From NCBI GenBank assembly GCA_026770585.1, contig MU646650.1, forward strand, positions 388,493-410,700: a stretch of DNA of 22,208 nucleotides. Reading direction: 5' to 3'. Shown here piece by piece: positions 1-8,682 of this stretch. Both the position numbers and the translations under genes were made by a program. Source of the DNA: Baffinella frigidus (lineage: Eukaryota; Cryptophyceae; Cryptomonadales; Baffinellaceae). Below the pieces are notes generated by a model that was not told the DNA's origin, made no database searches, and saw only the letters and a program-made list of their open reading frames with translations. Numbering within the stretch: position 1 is the stretch's first letter; every line of letters begins with the position of its first letter.

Positions 1-260
1 GGCGTCCGCGTGACCGGTCACGCGGGCGTTCACGAGCCTGCCGGCGGGGCTGTTCCACGAACCTTGGGGCCGGTGCGCCCGGAATAAAGTGATCACGCGT
101 TTGATCCGGGCGCCAGCCTCGCTTCAGCTTAGACCATCAAAGGACAGGGCACAAAAAAGATGACAGGAAAGACCTGGAAGAAACGCGTGTTTTGTTTGAC
201 CAGACATGGCAAGGGTGGGACCTTGATATGGTAGCAAACAAAGTAATAAAAAGGGCAAGG
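1..260. other. Unassigned sequence
   Basis: No gene, long repeat or foldback element is visible here. The open frames are short and do not show the high GC3 seen in the exon at 14417-14587. Confidence 0.5.
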
Positions 261-419
261 GTATACCCTTAGCGTAGTAGTGCGAACATTAGAGAACTTG
301 AGGTCGCATTTTCACGCATAAGATTAAAGCCGAAAAGGTAGAATGTTAATTCGTCTTTTTTGGCTTGGAATCTTTTGTGTGCTGAGGCAGAGCCACCCCG
401 CGCTTCGAGCTGTGACTCA

Positions 420-680
420 GTCGTGTTGGCGGACTTTTCGTAAGTTGACAAGCTGGGTGTGGGGTGGCGGACTATTCGTAAGTTGACATGCTGGGTGTGC
501 AGCACAAAATGCGACCTGAAGCATAGCCACCACGCCCTTGGAGCTCTGCCTCAGACGGGTTGGCGGACTATTGTCGGGTTGGCGGACTATTGGTAAGTTG
601 ACAAGCTGGGTGCGGGGTACAAAACGGTGGGTGTGCGGTACAAAATGCGACCTGAAGCATAGCAACCCCGCGCTTGGACT
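420..680. repeat. Tandem repeat carrying TAAGTTGACA motif
   Basis: A unit of roughly 35-110 bases recurs. It contains GGCGGACTATT, then a GTAAGTTGACA-type motif and GCTGGGTGTG, followed by GCGACCTGAAGCATAGC. Copies are seen near 430-460, 465-535 and 560-670. A diverged copy lies far away at about 10740-10790 (CTATTCGTGAGTTGAAACGCTGGGT). Open frames across it are by-products of the repetition. Confidence 0.75.
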
Positions 681-689
681 TCATGGCCA

Positions 690-895
690 GCTCCATCTCC
701 TTCTTCGACGACCGCCTGCAGCGAAGGGTGAGTAGTTAGTAAGTTGGTCACTTTGCAGAAGGTATGACCTTGACGAGGGTAATGAAGAAGAAGAAGACGA
801 GACGAACGCCGAAGTAGCGTCCAACCGACGGTTGGAGATTATGCCTGAAGAAGGAGATCCATCTCCTTCTTTGACGACCGCCTGCAGAGAGTCCC
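690..895. repeat. Short direct repeat pair
   Basis: The string CCATCTCCTTCTT(C/T)GACG followed by ACCGCCTGCAG occurs at about 691-722 and again at about 860-890. The sequence between them has a short GAAGAAGAAG run and nothing else I recognise. Confidence 0.6.
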
Positions 896-929
896 ACGTC
901 ATCAGTTCTGCGTGCCCCCTCAAGGAACG

Positions 930-1790
930 CGCCCGTACTAACCCAGGACGCGCCAGTACTGGTTTCCCCGGGGACGGGGGGCGGGGGACCAAGGGCATCA
1001 TCAAGAGCCGCAGGGCTGTGAAGAGTGCGTACCCCCCGGGTGTGTGAACGCCACACGCCCTCGTAACCCTCGTAACCTAAGATCCACAGGGGTAAGGTTC
1101 CTTCGGGGGCGGGGGGGTTGGACCGCATGCGGCTCTTGCGGATGCCCTTGGTGGCACAGAGGCGCCAGTCCGTGCGCGTGTCCCCCCAGGACGCGCCCGT
1201 ACTAACCCAGGACGCGCCAGTACTGGTTTCCCCGGGGGCAGGAGCGGTCCACTCTGAACCGTGAGTCCTTCCCCCCTGTGAATGAAGAGTGAGTGCCCCC
1301 CAGGTGTGTGAACGCTACACGCCCTCTCAACCTAGGATCCACAGGGGTGAGGTTCCTTCCCCCCTGTGAATCGTGCCTTTCTCCCTGGGGGGGGGCGGGG
1401 GGGGCGGACCGCATGCGGCTCTTGAGGATGCCCTTGGTGGCACCAAGGGCTCTCTGCAGGCGTTCTACGAAGAAGGATGCAGAGCTGGCAAATTTATCTC
1501 AGATTCAGAGGGGTGATTGTGACCTTGTTTATTACGCTCAGCCTCGAGATGTGGGGGCTTATCTCAGAAAAGGGATTTTTGAATTCGTTTTCTTAAGTCA
1601 ATTCCTGTACAAATTCGTCAACTTATTCTTTTCTCTGCGCATAAGTTGACAAATCTGAAGGGGGATTGACCTAAGAAAACGAATTTAAAAATCCCTTTTC
1701 TGAGATAAGGGCGGGGGCGGGGGTTGGACCGCATGCGGCTCTTGAGGATGCCCTTGGTGGCACAGAGCCGCCAGTCTTTTGCGTGTGCCC
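930..1790. repeat. Host tandem repeat, about three diverged copies
   Basis: A unit starting near GGACGCGCCCGTACTAACCC, continuing with GTACTGGTTTCCCCGGG, then GAACGCCACACGCCCTC and GATCCACAGGGGT, and ending with GACCGCATGCGGCTCTTG and GATGCCCTTGGTGGCAC, occurs at about 945-1170 and 1188-1445. Its last part recurs at about 1725-1765. The third copy is interrupted by the family A element at 1559-1708. The unit is GC-rich with several G runs. Frames read through it are not supported as genes. Confidence 0.75.
1559..1708. mobile_element. Family A foldback element, copy 1 (150 bp)
   Basis: Terminal inverted repeats start TTATCTCAGAAAA and end in the reverse complement TTTTCTGAGATAA; the arms pair over about 50 bases each with few mismatches. 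Perfect 4-bp direct repeats GGGC flank it (1555-1558 and 1709-1712). The second copy at 9311-9460 has exactly the same length, which supports the boundaries. The centre contains ATAAGTTGAC, the motif common in the host repeats. There is no coding capacity, so this is a non-autonomous MITE-like insertion. Confidence 0.88.
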
Positions 1791-2010
1791 AGTTCGCCAG
1801 CCTGCGTGTGCTCCACTTAGTGCGGTCCACTTATTGCGGTCCCCTTGTCGCCGTAAGTGGCCAGGGATTAGCCAGCGTGCGTGCCACGCACCAGGTTACG
1901 AGCCGCATGCTCTGCGTGCACCCTCTCTCTGTCGACGTTTGGATCACTCATCTCTAGGCTGAGAGTCAGGGGGTGCCAGAGCTCTCCTGTGCAGGAACGC
2001 GCGCGGGCCC
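1766..2010. repeat. Host segmental repeat R2, copy 1
   Basis: This segment runs from CGCCAGTCTTTTGCGTG through CCAGTTCGCCAGCCTGCG, CTCCACTTAGTGCGGTCC, TAAGTGGCCAG and CAGGTTACGAGCCGCATG to GGGTGCCAGAGCTCTCC. The same series is found at 2541-2760. Parts recur at 2920-3010 and 3715-3845. Position 1773-1776 (AGTC) is the uninterrupted version of the site hit by the family B element at 2449-2538. Confidence 0.8.
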
Positions 2011-2041
2011 GCCTCGGGGTCAGAATTCCGGTGCATCTTCG

Positions 2042-2439
2042 AATGATCTAGTCCCAACACCAAATAGAATTGATCTCGGGAATGTCCTTCTAAACGAAGA
2101 TTTGTACCAAGAACTTTTAGTGTTTTAAAATATTCGTACTTTTAGGGCTTTAAAATATCTGGATTTGTAGAGCGGTTTTCGCATCTGTCGGCCGCCCACC
2201 GATATGAAATTATGAACAAGGGCTCCAATTCCGGCCACCTTTGGCATTTTTATCACAAAATAAAACTCTAAAACTTCAGAATCACGTCAAAAGTTGCCGG
2301 AATTGGAGCCCTTGTTCATAATTTCATATCGGTGGGCGGCCGACAGATGCGAAAACCGCTCTACCAAGAATCGTTTAGAAGGACAGTTCCCGATATTCAT
2401 TCTATTATGGACCGCGATGAGATCCAGCGTGGGATCATT
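2042..2439. mobile_element. Large foldback element M (~398 bp)
   Basis: The outer inverted arms start AATGATC and end GATCATT, and include the pair TGTCCTTCTAAACGA / TCGTTTAGAAGGACA. Inside are perfect 68-base arms at 2168-2235 and 2296-2363 (left arm begins TAGAGCGGTTTTCGCATC). The inner loop continues as a weaker inverted repeat. The left arm carries about 60 extra AT-rich bases between outer and inner arms that the right arm lacks. I see no convincing target duplication at its ends. No coding capacity. Confidence 0.8.
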
Positions 2440-2448
2440 CCGCCAGTC

Positions 2449-2538
2449 TTATCCGGGGAAACCTATTTTTCTTTCATTTGATGGCAACAAAAATTACTAC
2501 ACAATTCGTTTTTATTAGTAATAGGTTTCCCCGGATAA
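2449..2538. mobile_element. Family B foldback element, copy 1 (90 bp, internally deleted)
   Basis: It has the family ends TTATCCGGGGAAACCTA and TAGGTTTCCCCGGATAA. It lacks about 50 bases of the inner right arm relative to the three 140-bp copies. Perfect 4-bp direct repeats AGTC flank it (2445-2448, 2539-2542). The uninterrupted paralogous target is present at about 1769-1780 (CGCCAGTC then TTTTGCGTG), so the insertion and its duplication can be read directly. Confidence 0.9.
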
Positions 2539-2540
2539 AG

Positions 2541-3010
2541 TCCTTTGCGTGCACCCAGTTCGCCAGCCTGCGCGTGCTCCACTTAGTGTGGTCCACTTAG
2601 TGCGGTCCACTTACTGCGGTCCACTTGTCGCCATAAGTGGCCAGAGATTAGCCAACCTGGGGAGAGGGCGTCTGGTGTCCTCTGATAGCCTGCGTGCCAC
2701 TCACCAGGTTACGAGCCGCATGCCCAGAGAGCGTGCACCCTCTCTCTCAGTTCTCTGTCCAGGGGTTTATGGACTACACGGTCTCGTCCTGAACCTTCAA
2801 GCCTAGACCCTGGACCCTGAACCCTGAACCCTCAACCCTAGACTGTCTACCCTAGAGGTTAGGGTCTAGGGTAGACCCTTGGGGATCCTAGACCCCAGAC
2901 CCGCGGGGGTGTCTGGTTCCACACAGCAGGTTACGAGGCTCATGGCCAGCACATGGTTGTAAGTTGACATGCTGTCAACTTACGGCGAGGGGGTGCCAGA
3001 GCTCTCCCGC
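2541..3010. repeat. Host segmental repeat R2, copies 2 and 3, with telomere-like spacer
   Basis: Copy 2 follows the family B element. A block of CCCTAGACC / CCCTGAACCC variants and their inverted form GGTCTAGGG fills about 2797-2905. After it comes a partial copy beginning at the CAGGTTACGAG box and ending in GGGTGCCAGAGCTCTCC. Confidence 0.7.
2959..2983. repeat. Perfect 11-bp hairpin of GTAAGTTGACA
   Basis: GTAAGTTGACA (2959-2969) is followed by TGC and then the exact reverse complement TGTCAACTTAC (2973-2983). It uses the same motif scattered elsewhere as single copies. Confidence 0.8.
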
Positions 3011-3400
3011 GCGCGGGTGGCAGAGCGTGCTGTTTCGTCAGGTTGTGGTCCTCAAGCGCTGGTCTTCACTCCCATGGTCCATAACCTGCTTGCGCTCAGG
3101 ATCGCTGGAAAGGAGGGTACGCTCTGGGCCGCGGCGGCAAGGGGTCCTTTCGCCGGGTGGGACAGCGTTTCGTGGCGCCGAGCGGGGGTGTCCGCGTGCA
3201 CGTGCGCGGGCCCGCCTCAGGGCCATCTCACACGCGCGCGGGCCTGCCTCGGGGTCATCTCACACTCGCGCGCGCGGGCCCACCTCAGGGCTAGCGCTCG
3301 CTCGAGCCCGCCTCGGGACCATCTCGCTGCTTCCCGGCGATATTTTGAGGGATCAATCGTGGGGCACGTTGAGCTTTCTGGGTGTGGGTGGTACACCACG
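3010..3400. repeat. GC-rich short tandem repeats
   Basis: Units of about 30-50 bases containing GCGCGGGCCCGCCTC and CATCTCACAC recur about four times between 3205 and 3330. A 196-codon frame crosses this region but is made of Arg/Ala/Gly-rich repeat translation and is not supported as a gene. Confidence 0.6.
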
Positions 3401-4050
3401 CCAGGCCGCACGTGCGATTTCGCCTAAAGTTAACTCTGGACCACACGTGCGAATTCGCCTAAAGTTAACTCTGGAGGTTTGGGATGGGGTAGTGGTGACC
3501 AGGCGCCCCACGCCCGGATGTTTGTGGACCGCAAGGTCTCTTCCTAAACCATAAACCCTAAACCCTAGACCCTAGACCGTCTACCTGAGAAGAAGAACAA
3601 GAAGAGGAAGGGTTGCGCGGGGAGGGACCCTGGACCCTAGACCCTAGACCGTCTACCCTAGGGTTTAGGGTCTAAGGTAGACCCTCGGGGATCCTAGACC
3701 CTAGGCCCGCGGGGGTGGCTGGTGCCACACAGCAGGTTACGAGCCGCATGCCCAGAGTCTCTGGGCACTCTCTCTCTCACTTCTCTGTCCAGTGCACCCT
3801 CTCTCTCACTTCTCTGTCCAGGAGTTTATGGACTACACGGTCTCTTCTTAAAGCCGAGACCCTAGACCCTAGACCGTCTACCCTAGAAGAAGAAGAAGAA
3901 GACGAAGAAGAAGAAGAAGAAGAAGAAGAAGAAGAGGCAGAGGAAGAGGAAGAAGGGTGGTGCGGGGAGAGACCAGGATTCGCCTAAAGTCAACTCTGGA
4001 GATTTGGGGTGGCGCGGGGAGAGACCATGCGCCCCACGCCCGGATGACGT
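3400..4050. repeat. Direct repeats, telomere-like blocks and GAA microsatellite
   Basis: The string TTCGCCTAAAGTTAACTCTGG occurs at about 3418, 3451 and, with one change, 3979; the last two are followed by CGCCCCACGCCCGGATG. CCCTAGACC-type telomere-like runs lie at 3550-3580, 3628-3710 and 3856-3885. A GAA/GAG trinucleotide array fills 3885-3955. A partial R2 copy is at 3715-3845. Confidence 0.75.
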
Positions 4051-5060
4051 CTCGCTTCATCATCCACATCGCCACCTGCCATGTGAGAAGTGTTCACATC
4101 TGTCGACCACTAACAGAATGAAACAATGCCACACGTTCACGGTTCTGGTACTAAACCGTGATAGCCACCTGGCATGTGAAAGGTGTTCACATCTGGTGGC
4201 CAGCTAATAATACACACCCTGGGGTTTGTTTATTCCCGGTGTTGTACCAGAACCGTCAACAGCTGGCATTGTTTCATTGTCACACTCACACGTGATCTGT
4301 GAGCGGTGTTCGCGTCTGTTGGCCATGGAAAGATCTGCCATGTGAGCGGTGTTTATCCATGGAGCAACCATCGCATGGTACTTTCATAGGCTAACGGCCT
4401 GAAAATGGGGTAGTTAGGCATACGGCATTGCCTAGGACCTCCTACCGTAGGCCGAGGGATCCCAGGACCAAAAAGTCTCGGCCTACGGTAGGAGGTCCTA
4501 GGCAATGCCGTAGGCCTAACTACCCCATTTTAAGGCCGTCACCCTATTAACTTGGACAAAGACCATGCAAAACCCATAGAGGTGTTCGCATCTATCGGCC
4601 ACTGGAAGATCTCGTGGCCACGCAACTGTCCAAGCCAGAGTCTAAGAAGGGGTCGCCAAAAGTCAATTTCTCCTCAGGACAGTGGTTTTCAAAAGTCAAA
4701 AGCGCACTCAGATGCGCTTTTGAATGAATTTACCCCCTCCAACACTCTGGCGTGGCAACTGTTGGGCACGCGAAGAATGAAACACTCGCAAAGGTTGACG
4801 GCTCTGGTACTCAACAGTCATTCGACCTTCGCGCGGTGGTGCCATCTGCCCACGCAAACATCTGTTGGCCACGCATCTGTCGCCCTCGGAAACAATGAAA
4901 CAATACCACACGTTCACGGTTCTGGTACAACACCGGCATTGGACGAACCCCAGGGTATGCGGCGAAAATCGGGGGGTAATCAGTGCATCTCCCCTTGTTG
5001 AAACGCGCGTTCTCACATGTCCCTCCGCACCACGTCACGCGTCTGCAAGGACATGGGGCT
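4050..5060. repeat. Host repeat R3 (GTGTTCACATCTG family)
   Basis: Boxes ATGTGA(G/A)(A/C)GGTGTTC, CATCTGT(C/T)GGCCA, AATGAAACAATGCCACACG and TTCACGGTTCTGGTAC recur at about 4060-4200 and 4865-4935, and in inverted or partial form at 4230-4380, 4560-4620 and 4740-4820. Element H copy 1 is inserted in it. A hairpin CAAAAGCGCA / TGCGCTTTTG lies at 4697-4722 between weak inverted GCCAGAGT / ACTCTGGC boxes (4634 and 4751), possibly a degraded foldback element. Confidence 0.65.
4384..4549. mobile_element. Family H foldback element, copy 1 (166 bp)
   Basis: The ends are TCATAGGCTAACGGCC and GGCCGTCACCCTATTA. Long near-perfect arms contain ATGGGGTAGTTAGGC, CCTAGGACCTCCTACCGTAGG and a short loop. Perfect direct repeats ACTT flank it (4380-4383, 4550-4553). 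The copy at 18563-18728 has the same length of 166 bp. Non-coding. Confidence 0.88.
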
Positions 5061-5098
5061 GGCATGCCACACGCTGGGCTACGGACCTTCCATCAAAC

Positions 5099-5238
5099 TT
5101 ATCCGGGGAAACCTATTTTTCTTTCATTTGATGGCAACGAAAATTACTACACAATTCGTTCTTATTGGTAATATCAAAGCATTTGTGTAGTAATTTTCGT
5201 TGCCATCAAATGAAAGAAAAATAGGTTTCCCCGGATAA
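5099..5238. mobile_element. Family B foldback element, copy 2 (140 bp)
   Basis: The arms start TTATCCGGGGAAACCTA and pair almost perfectly for about 60 bases, through GGCAACGAAAATTACTACAC. The centre is short and AT-rich. Perfect direct repeats AAAC flank it (5095-5098, 5239-5242). Same length as copies 3 and 4. Confidence 0.9.
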
Positions 5239-5314
5239 AAACGTCTACTTGCCCGACGCTGTTAACTTTGAGGCCTTATCTGATGCAAATTTGGTTACGG
5301 TGTATGTTGGACAT

Positions 5315-5457
5315 TCATCTCGAAAGATAACTGAATCAGTTCCCTACTAGCGTTTTCGTTTAATTAGGAGACCTAATTCAATTTACTATGCCTTAACCAA
5401 TTTCTCCTATTCCACCTCCTATTCAAAAGGAACTGATTCAGTTATCTTCCGAGATGA
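5315..5457. mobile_element. Family E foldback element, copy 1 (143 bp)
   Basis: The ends are TCATCTCGAAAGATAACTGA and its complement ATAACTGAATCAG-type arm ending CGAGATGA. The AT-rich centre contains further inverted boxes (CAATTTACTATGCC, TTTCTCCTATTC). Perfect direct repeats ACAT flank it (5311-5314, 5458-5461). Confidence 0.88.
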
Positions 5458-5532
5458 ACATAGCGCAGTCGAAACCTTCGGACTCCACCAAGTGGTTGCT
5501 GGAAGGTCGTTGCTCGCAGGCTATCACGTCCT

Positions 5533-5726
5533 CCACCCTGGAGGGGACTTGCGGCCAATCCCGAATAACCCTTTATCGCAAAAGTTGACATGTTTTATAC
5601 CACTAACATACATATCAGACCTTTTTGTACCAGATCCATTCATCACGGGGGCGCCACATTGTGGCGCCATCTCCAAGGGGAGTTGACTTAAGAATGCCAA
5701 AATACCATCATGTTCCATCCAGGGTG
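5533..5726. mobile_element. Foldback element G, copy 1
   Basis: The left end CCACCCTGGAGGGGACTTG pairs with the right end CATGTTCCATCCAGGGTG. Inside are AAAAGTTGACATG, TTTTTGTACCAGATCC and a perfect 9-bp hairpin GGCGCCACA-T-TGTGGCGCC (5650-5668). Element F begins directly after it. A separate full copy, without F, is at 7792-7976. No clear target duplication is seen. Confidence 0.7.
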
Positions 5727-5771
5727 TTATCTGAGAGAATGCAATCAACGCCTTTCCTGCAACGAAAATCA

Positions 5772-5872
5772 CTGCCTAGCACCTCCTACCGTAGGCCGAG
5801 ACTTTTTGGTCCTGCGATCCCTCGGCCTACGGTAGGAGGTCCTAGGCAATGCCGTATGCCTAACTACCCCAT
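5772..5872. mobile_element. Truncated family H palindrome inside F
   Basis: The paired arms CCTCCTACCGTAGGCCGAG / CTCGGCCTACGGTAGGAGG and the loop GACTTTTTGGTCCT match the core of the 166-bp H elements. The right arm continues to GCCTAACTACCCCAT. The left arm stops at CTGCCTAG, so the left end is missing. Duplicated at 6511-6611. Confidence 0.75.
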
Positions 5873-6020
5873 CCCATCGCAATGGGATCGTACTAATCGC
5901 AGCAAAGCATATGTGTGCAGCAACTTTCCTCGGCATCAAAGGCTCTTCAACCAATCCAGTCTCTGAGACAAGTCTCCACTGTTACTTCTTAAGTTAACAG
6001 AGGTTCCACTTTTGCTTTGA

Positions 6021-6176
6021 GACGTCCCAATCTCGACTTTTGTCTCGGTGGGCCGCGCTCTTCCAGGGCGTGCCACAAAGACAAACGGCAGCCGCGTCAA
6101 GAGGAATGCCGCAGACAACGACGTCAAGGATTTCATCTCGGACCATACCAGAATCTGCCCTGATGAAAAGGCGTAA
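6021..6176 (+). pseudogene. Possible coding relic inside element F
   Basis: A frame open for 51 codons with no ATG start ends at TAA (6174-6176). Its last part reads AADNDVKDFISDHTRICPDE with sensible amino-acid composition and moderately GC-rich third positions, unlike the surrounding repeat translations. I do not recognise a family. It could be a captured host exon or a degraded transposon exon, or chance. The same frame is repeated in copy 2 at 6760-6915. Confidence 0.25.
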
Positions 6177-6300
6177 GATAGCATCATTTGATGCCTGGAA
6201 TAGCATATACACCCTTACCTTCCGCGTGGGGAGCCTAAGCCCACCCACCCTGCGCAAGAGGAACGTGAATGAATACATTCTCTGAGATAAGGTCCGCTGG

Positions 6301-6465
6301 CGAATAACCCTTTATCGCAAAAGTTGACATGATTTATACCACTAAAATACATATCAGACCTTTTTGTACCAGATCCATTCATCACGGGGGCGCCACATTG
6401 TGGCGCCATCTCCAAGGGGAGTTGACTTAAGAATGCCAAAATACCATCATGTTCCATCCAGGGTG
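6301..6465. mobile_element. Element G, copy 2, left end missing
   Basis: This is the part of G inside the second 739-bp unit. It starts at CGAATAACCC and so lacks the CCACCCTGGA left end. It runs to the right end CCATCCAGGGTG, where F copy 2 starts. Confidence 0.75.
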
Positions 6466-7029
6466 TTATCTGAGAGAATGCAATCAACGCCTTTCCTGCA
6501 ACGAAAATCACTGCCTAGCACCTCCTACCGTAGGCCGAGACTTTTTGGTCCTGCGATCCCTCGGCCTACGGTAGGAGGTCCTAGGCAATGCCGTATGCCT
6601 AACTACCCCATCCCATCGCAATGGGATCGTACTAATCGCAGCAAAGCATATGTGTGCAGCAACTTTCCTCGGCATCAAAGGCTCTTCAACCAATCCAGTC
6701 TCTGAGACAAGTCTCCACTGTTACTTCTTAAGTTAACAGAGGTTCCACTTTTGCTTTGAGACGTCCCAATCTCGACTTTTGTCTCGGTGGGCCGCGCTCT
6801 TCCAGGGCGTGCCACAAAGACAAACGGCAGCCGCGTCAAGAGGAATGCCGCAGACAACGACGTCAAGGATTTCATCTCGGACCATACCAGAATCTGCCCT
6901 GATGAAAAGGCGTAAGATAGCATCATTTGATGCCTGGAATAGCATATACACCCTTACCTTCTGCGTGGGGAGCCTAAGCCCACCCACCCTGCGCAAGAGG
7001 AACGTGAATGAATACATTCTCTGAGATAA
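6466..7029. mobile_element. Composite element F, copy 2
   Basis: Duplicate of 5727-6290 within the tandem 739-bp repeat, with one seen base difference (6962). It contains the same truncated H palindrome at 6511-6611. Confidence 0.65.
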
Positions 7030-7039
7030 GGTCCGCTGG

Positions 7040-7101
7040 CGAATAACCCTTTATCGCAAAAGTTGACATGATTTATACCACTAAAATACATATCAGACCT
7101 T
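7040..7101. mobile_element. Element G, third partial copy
   Basis: The sequence matches the start of the 739-bp unit (CGAATAACCC to CATATCAGACCT), then switches to unrelated sequence. This marks the 3' breakpoint of the tandem array. Confidence 0.8.
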
Positions 7102-7164
7102 CCTGGCGCTCCGGCGCATCTGATGCAGTTTTTCCGCGGTGTCAGCCCACGCGTCAAACACAAA

Positions 7165-7605
7165 CTCCTTCTGCATCCTGCAGTGCCCAGAAGTCCTCGG
7201 TCAGCTCACGTCAGCTCACGAGTCACGTCCGGTCACGGGCAGTCATCACGGCTGGTCATAACTGGTCGCGGGCGGCCATCAAGGTTACCACGGGCGGTCA
7301 AGGGCAGTCAGCACGGTCATCATGGGGCATGATGCATCCTGCCGCGCGCAGAAGTCCTCGGTCAGCTCACGCCGCTGACGAGTCACGTCCGGTCACGGGC
7401 AGCCAGCACGGCTGGTCACGGGCAGTCACGGGCAGTCATCAAGATCATCAAGGCAGGTCACGGGCAGGCAGCACGGTCATCACGATTGGTCACGGGCGGT
7501 CATCACAGTTACCACGGGCGGTCACGGGCAGTCAGCACAGTCATCAGGATCATCACGGCTGGTCATGGAGAGTCATCACGGTCATCACGGGTCATCACGG
7601 GCGGG
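7165..7605. repeat. GGTCACGGGCAGTCA minisatellite
   Basis: Imperfect units of about 14-20 bases, such as GGTCACGGGCAGTCA, GCACGGTCATCA and CACGGCTGGTCA, recur over about 400 bp. A higher-order repeat starts at TGCAGTGCCCAGAAGTCCTC / TGCCGCGCGCAGAAGTCCTC (about 7179 and 7339). Frames through it are repeat translations rich in Ser, Arg and His. Confidence 0.85.
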
Positions 7606-7791
7606 GGTCGCACTTGTACCACCATCCCAAACCAGCAACCATCACACGGTACTTGTCGCGCCAGTAGCGCTTCCGATCCACCATGGCCATCCACCCGGCG
7701 AACACCATCCCGTATCGCCGGCGGTCGTACCCCGCCAGCACAACTGCCAGCGAAACCACATTTTTCAATTTGTCGACACCGCCACCCTGGA

Positions 7792-7976
7792 AGGGACTTG
7801 CGGCCGATCCCGAATAACCCTTTATCGCAAAAGTTGACATGATTTATACCACTAAAATACATATTAGACCTTTTTGTACCAGATCCATTCATCACGGGGC
7901 AGCCGCATTGCGGCCGCATCTCAAGGGGAGTTGACTTATGAATGCTCCAAATACCACAATGTTCCATCCAGGGTGG
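7792..7976. mobile_element. Element G, separate full copy (185 bp)
   Basis: The left end CCACCCTGGAAGGGACTTG pairs with the right end CAATGTTCCATCCAGGGTGG. Unlike copies 1 and 2, the right end is followed by GTGTAAGCC-type sequence, not by F, so G existed without F. The central hairpin reads GCCGCA-T-TGCGGC (7902-7914) and differs in sequence from copy 1 while still pairing. Confidence 0.72.
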
Positions 7977-8682
7977 TGTAAGCCGACCAGGATAAATCCT
8001 GAGGGGGGGGGGGGTCGGGACGGCACGCTAGAAAAGCAGCAGCAAGCAGAAACGCATGCAATAATTTCATCCCGCTGAGAATTGAACTTTAAATGCCCGG
8101 GGGCTCCCCGCCTGGGGGGGAGTTATGCCGTTGGGCGTCAGGTGCGTGGAGAGTGGCACGGGGGGAGAGAGGCAGGACCGTGGACGCGGAACGTGACACT
8201 CCACCACATTTACACATACTACCTTTTCTGCCCTCGAGTGGGCAAGCAGAAGCGCGTGCACAAATTGGATAGTGGCATGGGGGGGAGAGGCGGGCGGGAC
8301 CGTGGATACGCCTGTCAACTTTCCGCTCCAGAGCGCCCGTTTTCACAAAATCGCTTCGCCCAAACAGACTATACGACAGAGCGTATACGACAGAGCGAGG
8401 AGTAAACAGACTATACGACAGAGCGAGGAGAGAGGTGGAAGCGTGGACGCGGCACGTGACACTACACCACATTTACACATACCGACACTACTCCACATTT
8501 ACGCATACATTTACTCATACTACCTTGTTTGGCCTCGAGTGGGTACGCAGAAGCGCGTGTAAAAACTGGAAACTGGCATGGGGGGGGAGAGGCGGGCGGG
8601 ACCGTGGACCGCGTGCTCACAGAATTGGTGAGACCAAACCGACAGAGAAAAAGCAAAGGAGACAGGTGGGCGCACCCACGGA

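Larger units (their letters stand above)
5727..6290. mobile_element. Composite element F, copy 1 (564 bp)
   Basis: The ends TTATCTGAGAGAATG and CATTCTCTGAGATAA are inverted repeats of about 15 bases, resembling family A ends (TTATCTCAG). The flanking tetramers are GGTG and GGTC, an imperfect 4-bp duplication. It encloses a truncated family H palindrome (5772-5872) and about 300 bp of non-palindromic sequence with a coding-like relic (6021-6176). It may be a larger element that captured host DNA. Its exact copy is at 6466-7029. Confidence 0.6.
5562..7039. repeat. 739-bp tandem duplication (copies 5562-6300 and 6301-7039)
   Basis: Two units of exactly 739 bp lie head to tail. I found three single-base differences: two near 5590-5605 and one at 6223 versus 6962. 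Each unit holds the inner part of element G, then element F with a truncated family H hairpin inside. A third partial copy begins at 7040 and stops near 7101. The two longest frames in each unit are carried along by duplication and show no coding signature. Confidence 0.93.

Noticed and set aside
2964-3554. Longest plus-strand frames (196 and 152 codons) in a GC-rich segment
   Set aside because: They translate tandem GCGCGGGCCCGCCTC repeats into Arg/Ala/Gly-rich sequence; overlapping frames on both strands are equally open and R2 repeat copies do not conserve them.
4697-4722. Rho-independent terminator (CAAAAGCGCA hairpin)
   Set aside because: There is no adjacent gene or T tract and the setting is eukaryotic; more likely part of a degraded foldback element.
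5625-7024. Repeated sets of 61-113-codon frames at a 739-bp spacing
   Set aside because: They are the same non-coding palindromic elements duplicated; frames cross inverted-repeat arms on both strands, so conservation reflects recent DNA duplication.
7165-7605. CRISPR array
   Set aside because: Units are imperfect, of variable length, and have no unique equal-sized spacers; no cas-like gene is present and the region is eukaryotic in character.
7068-7967. 199-, 118- and 134-codon frames in and after the minisatellite
   Set aside because: They are translations of the GGTCACGGGCAGTCA repeat and of element G, with no codon bias or start context.
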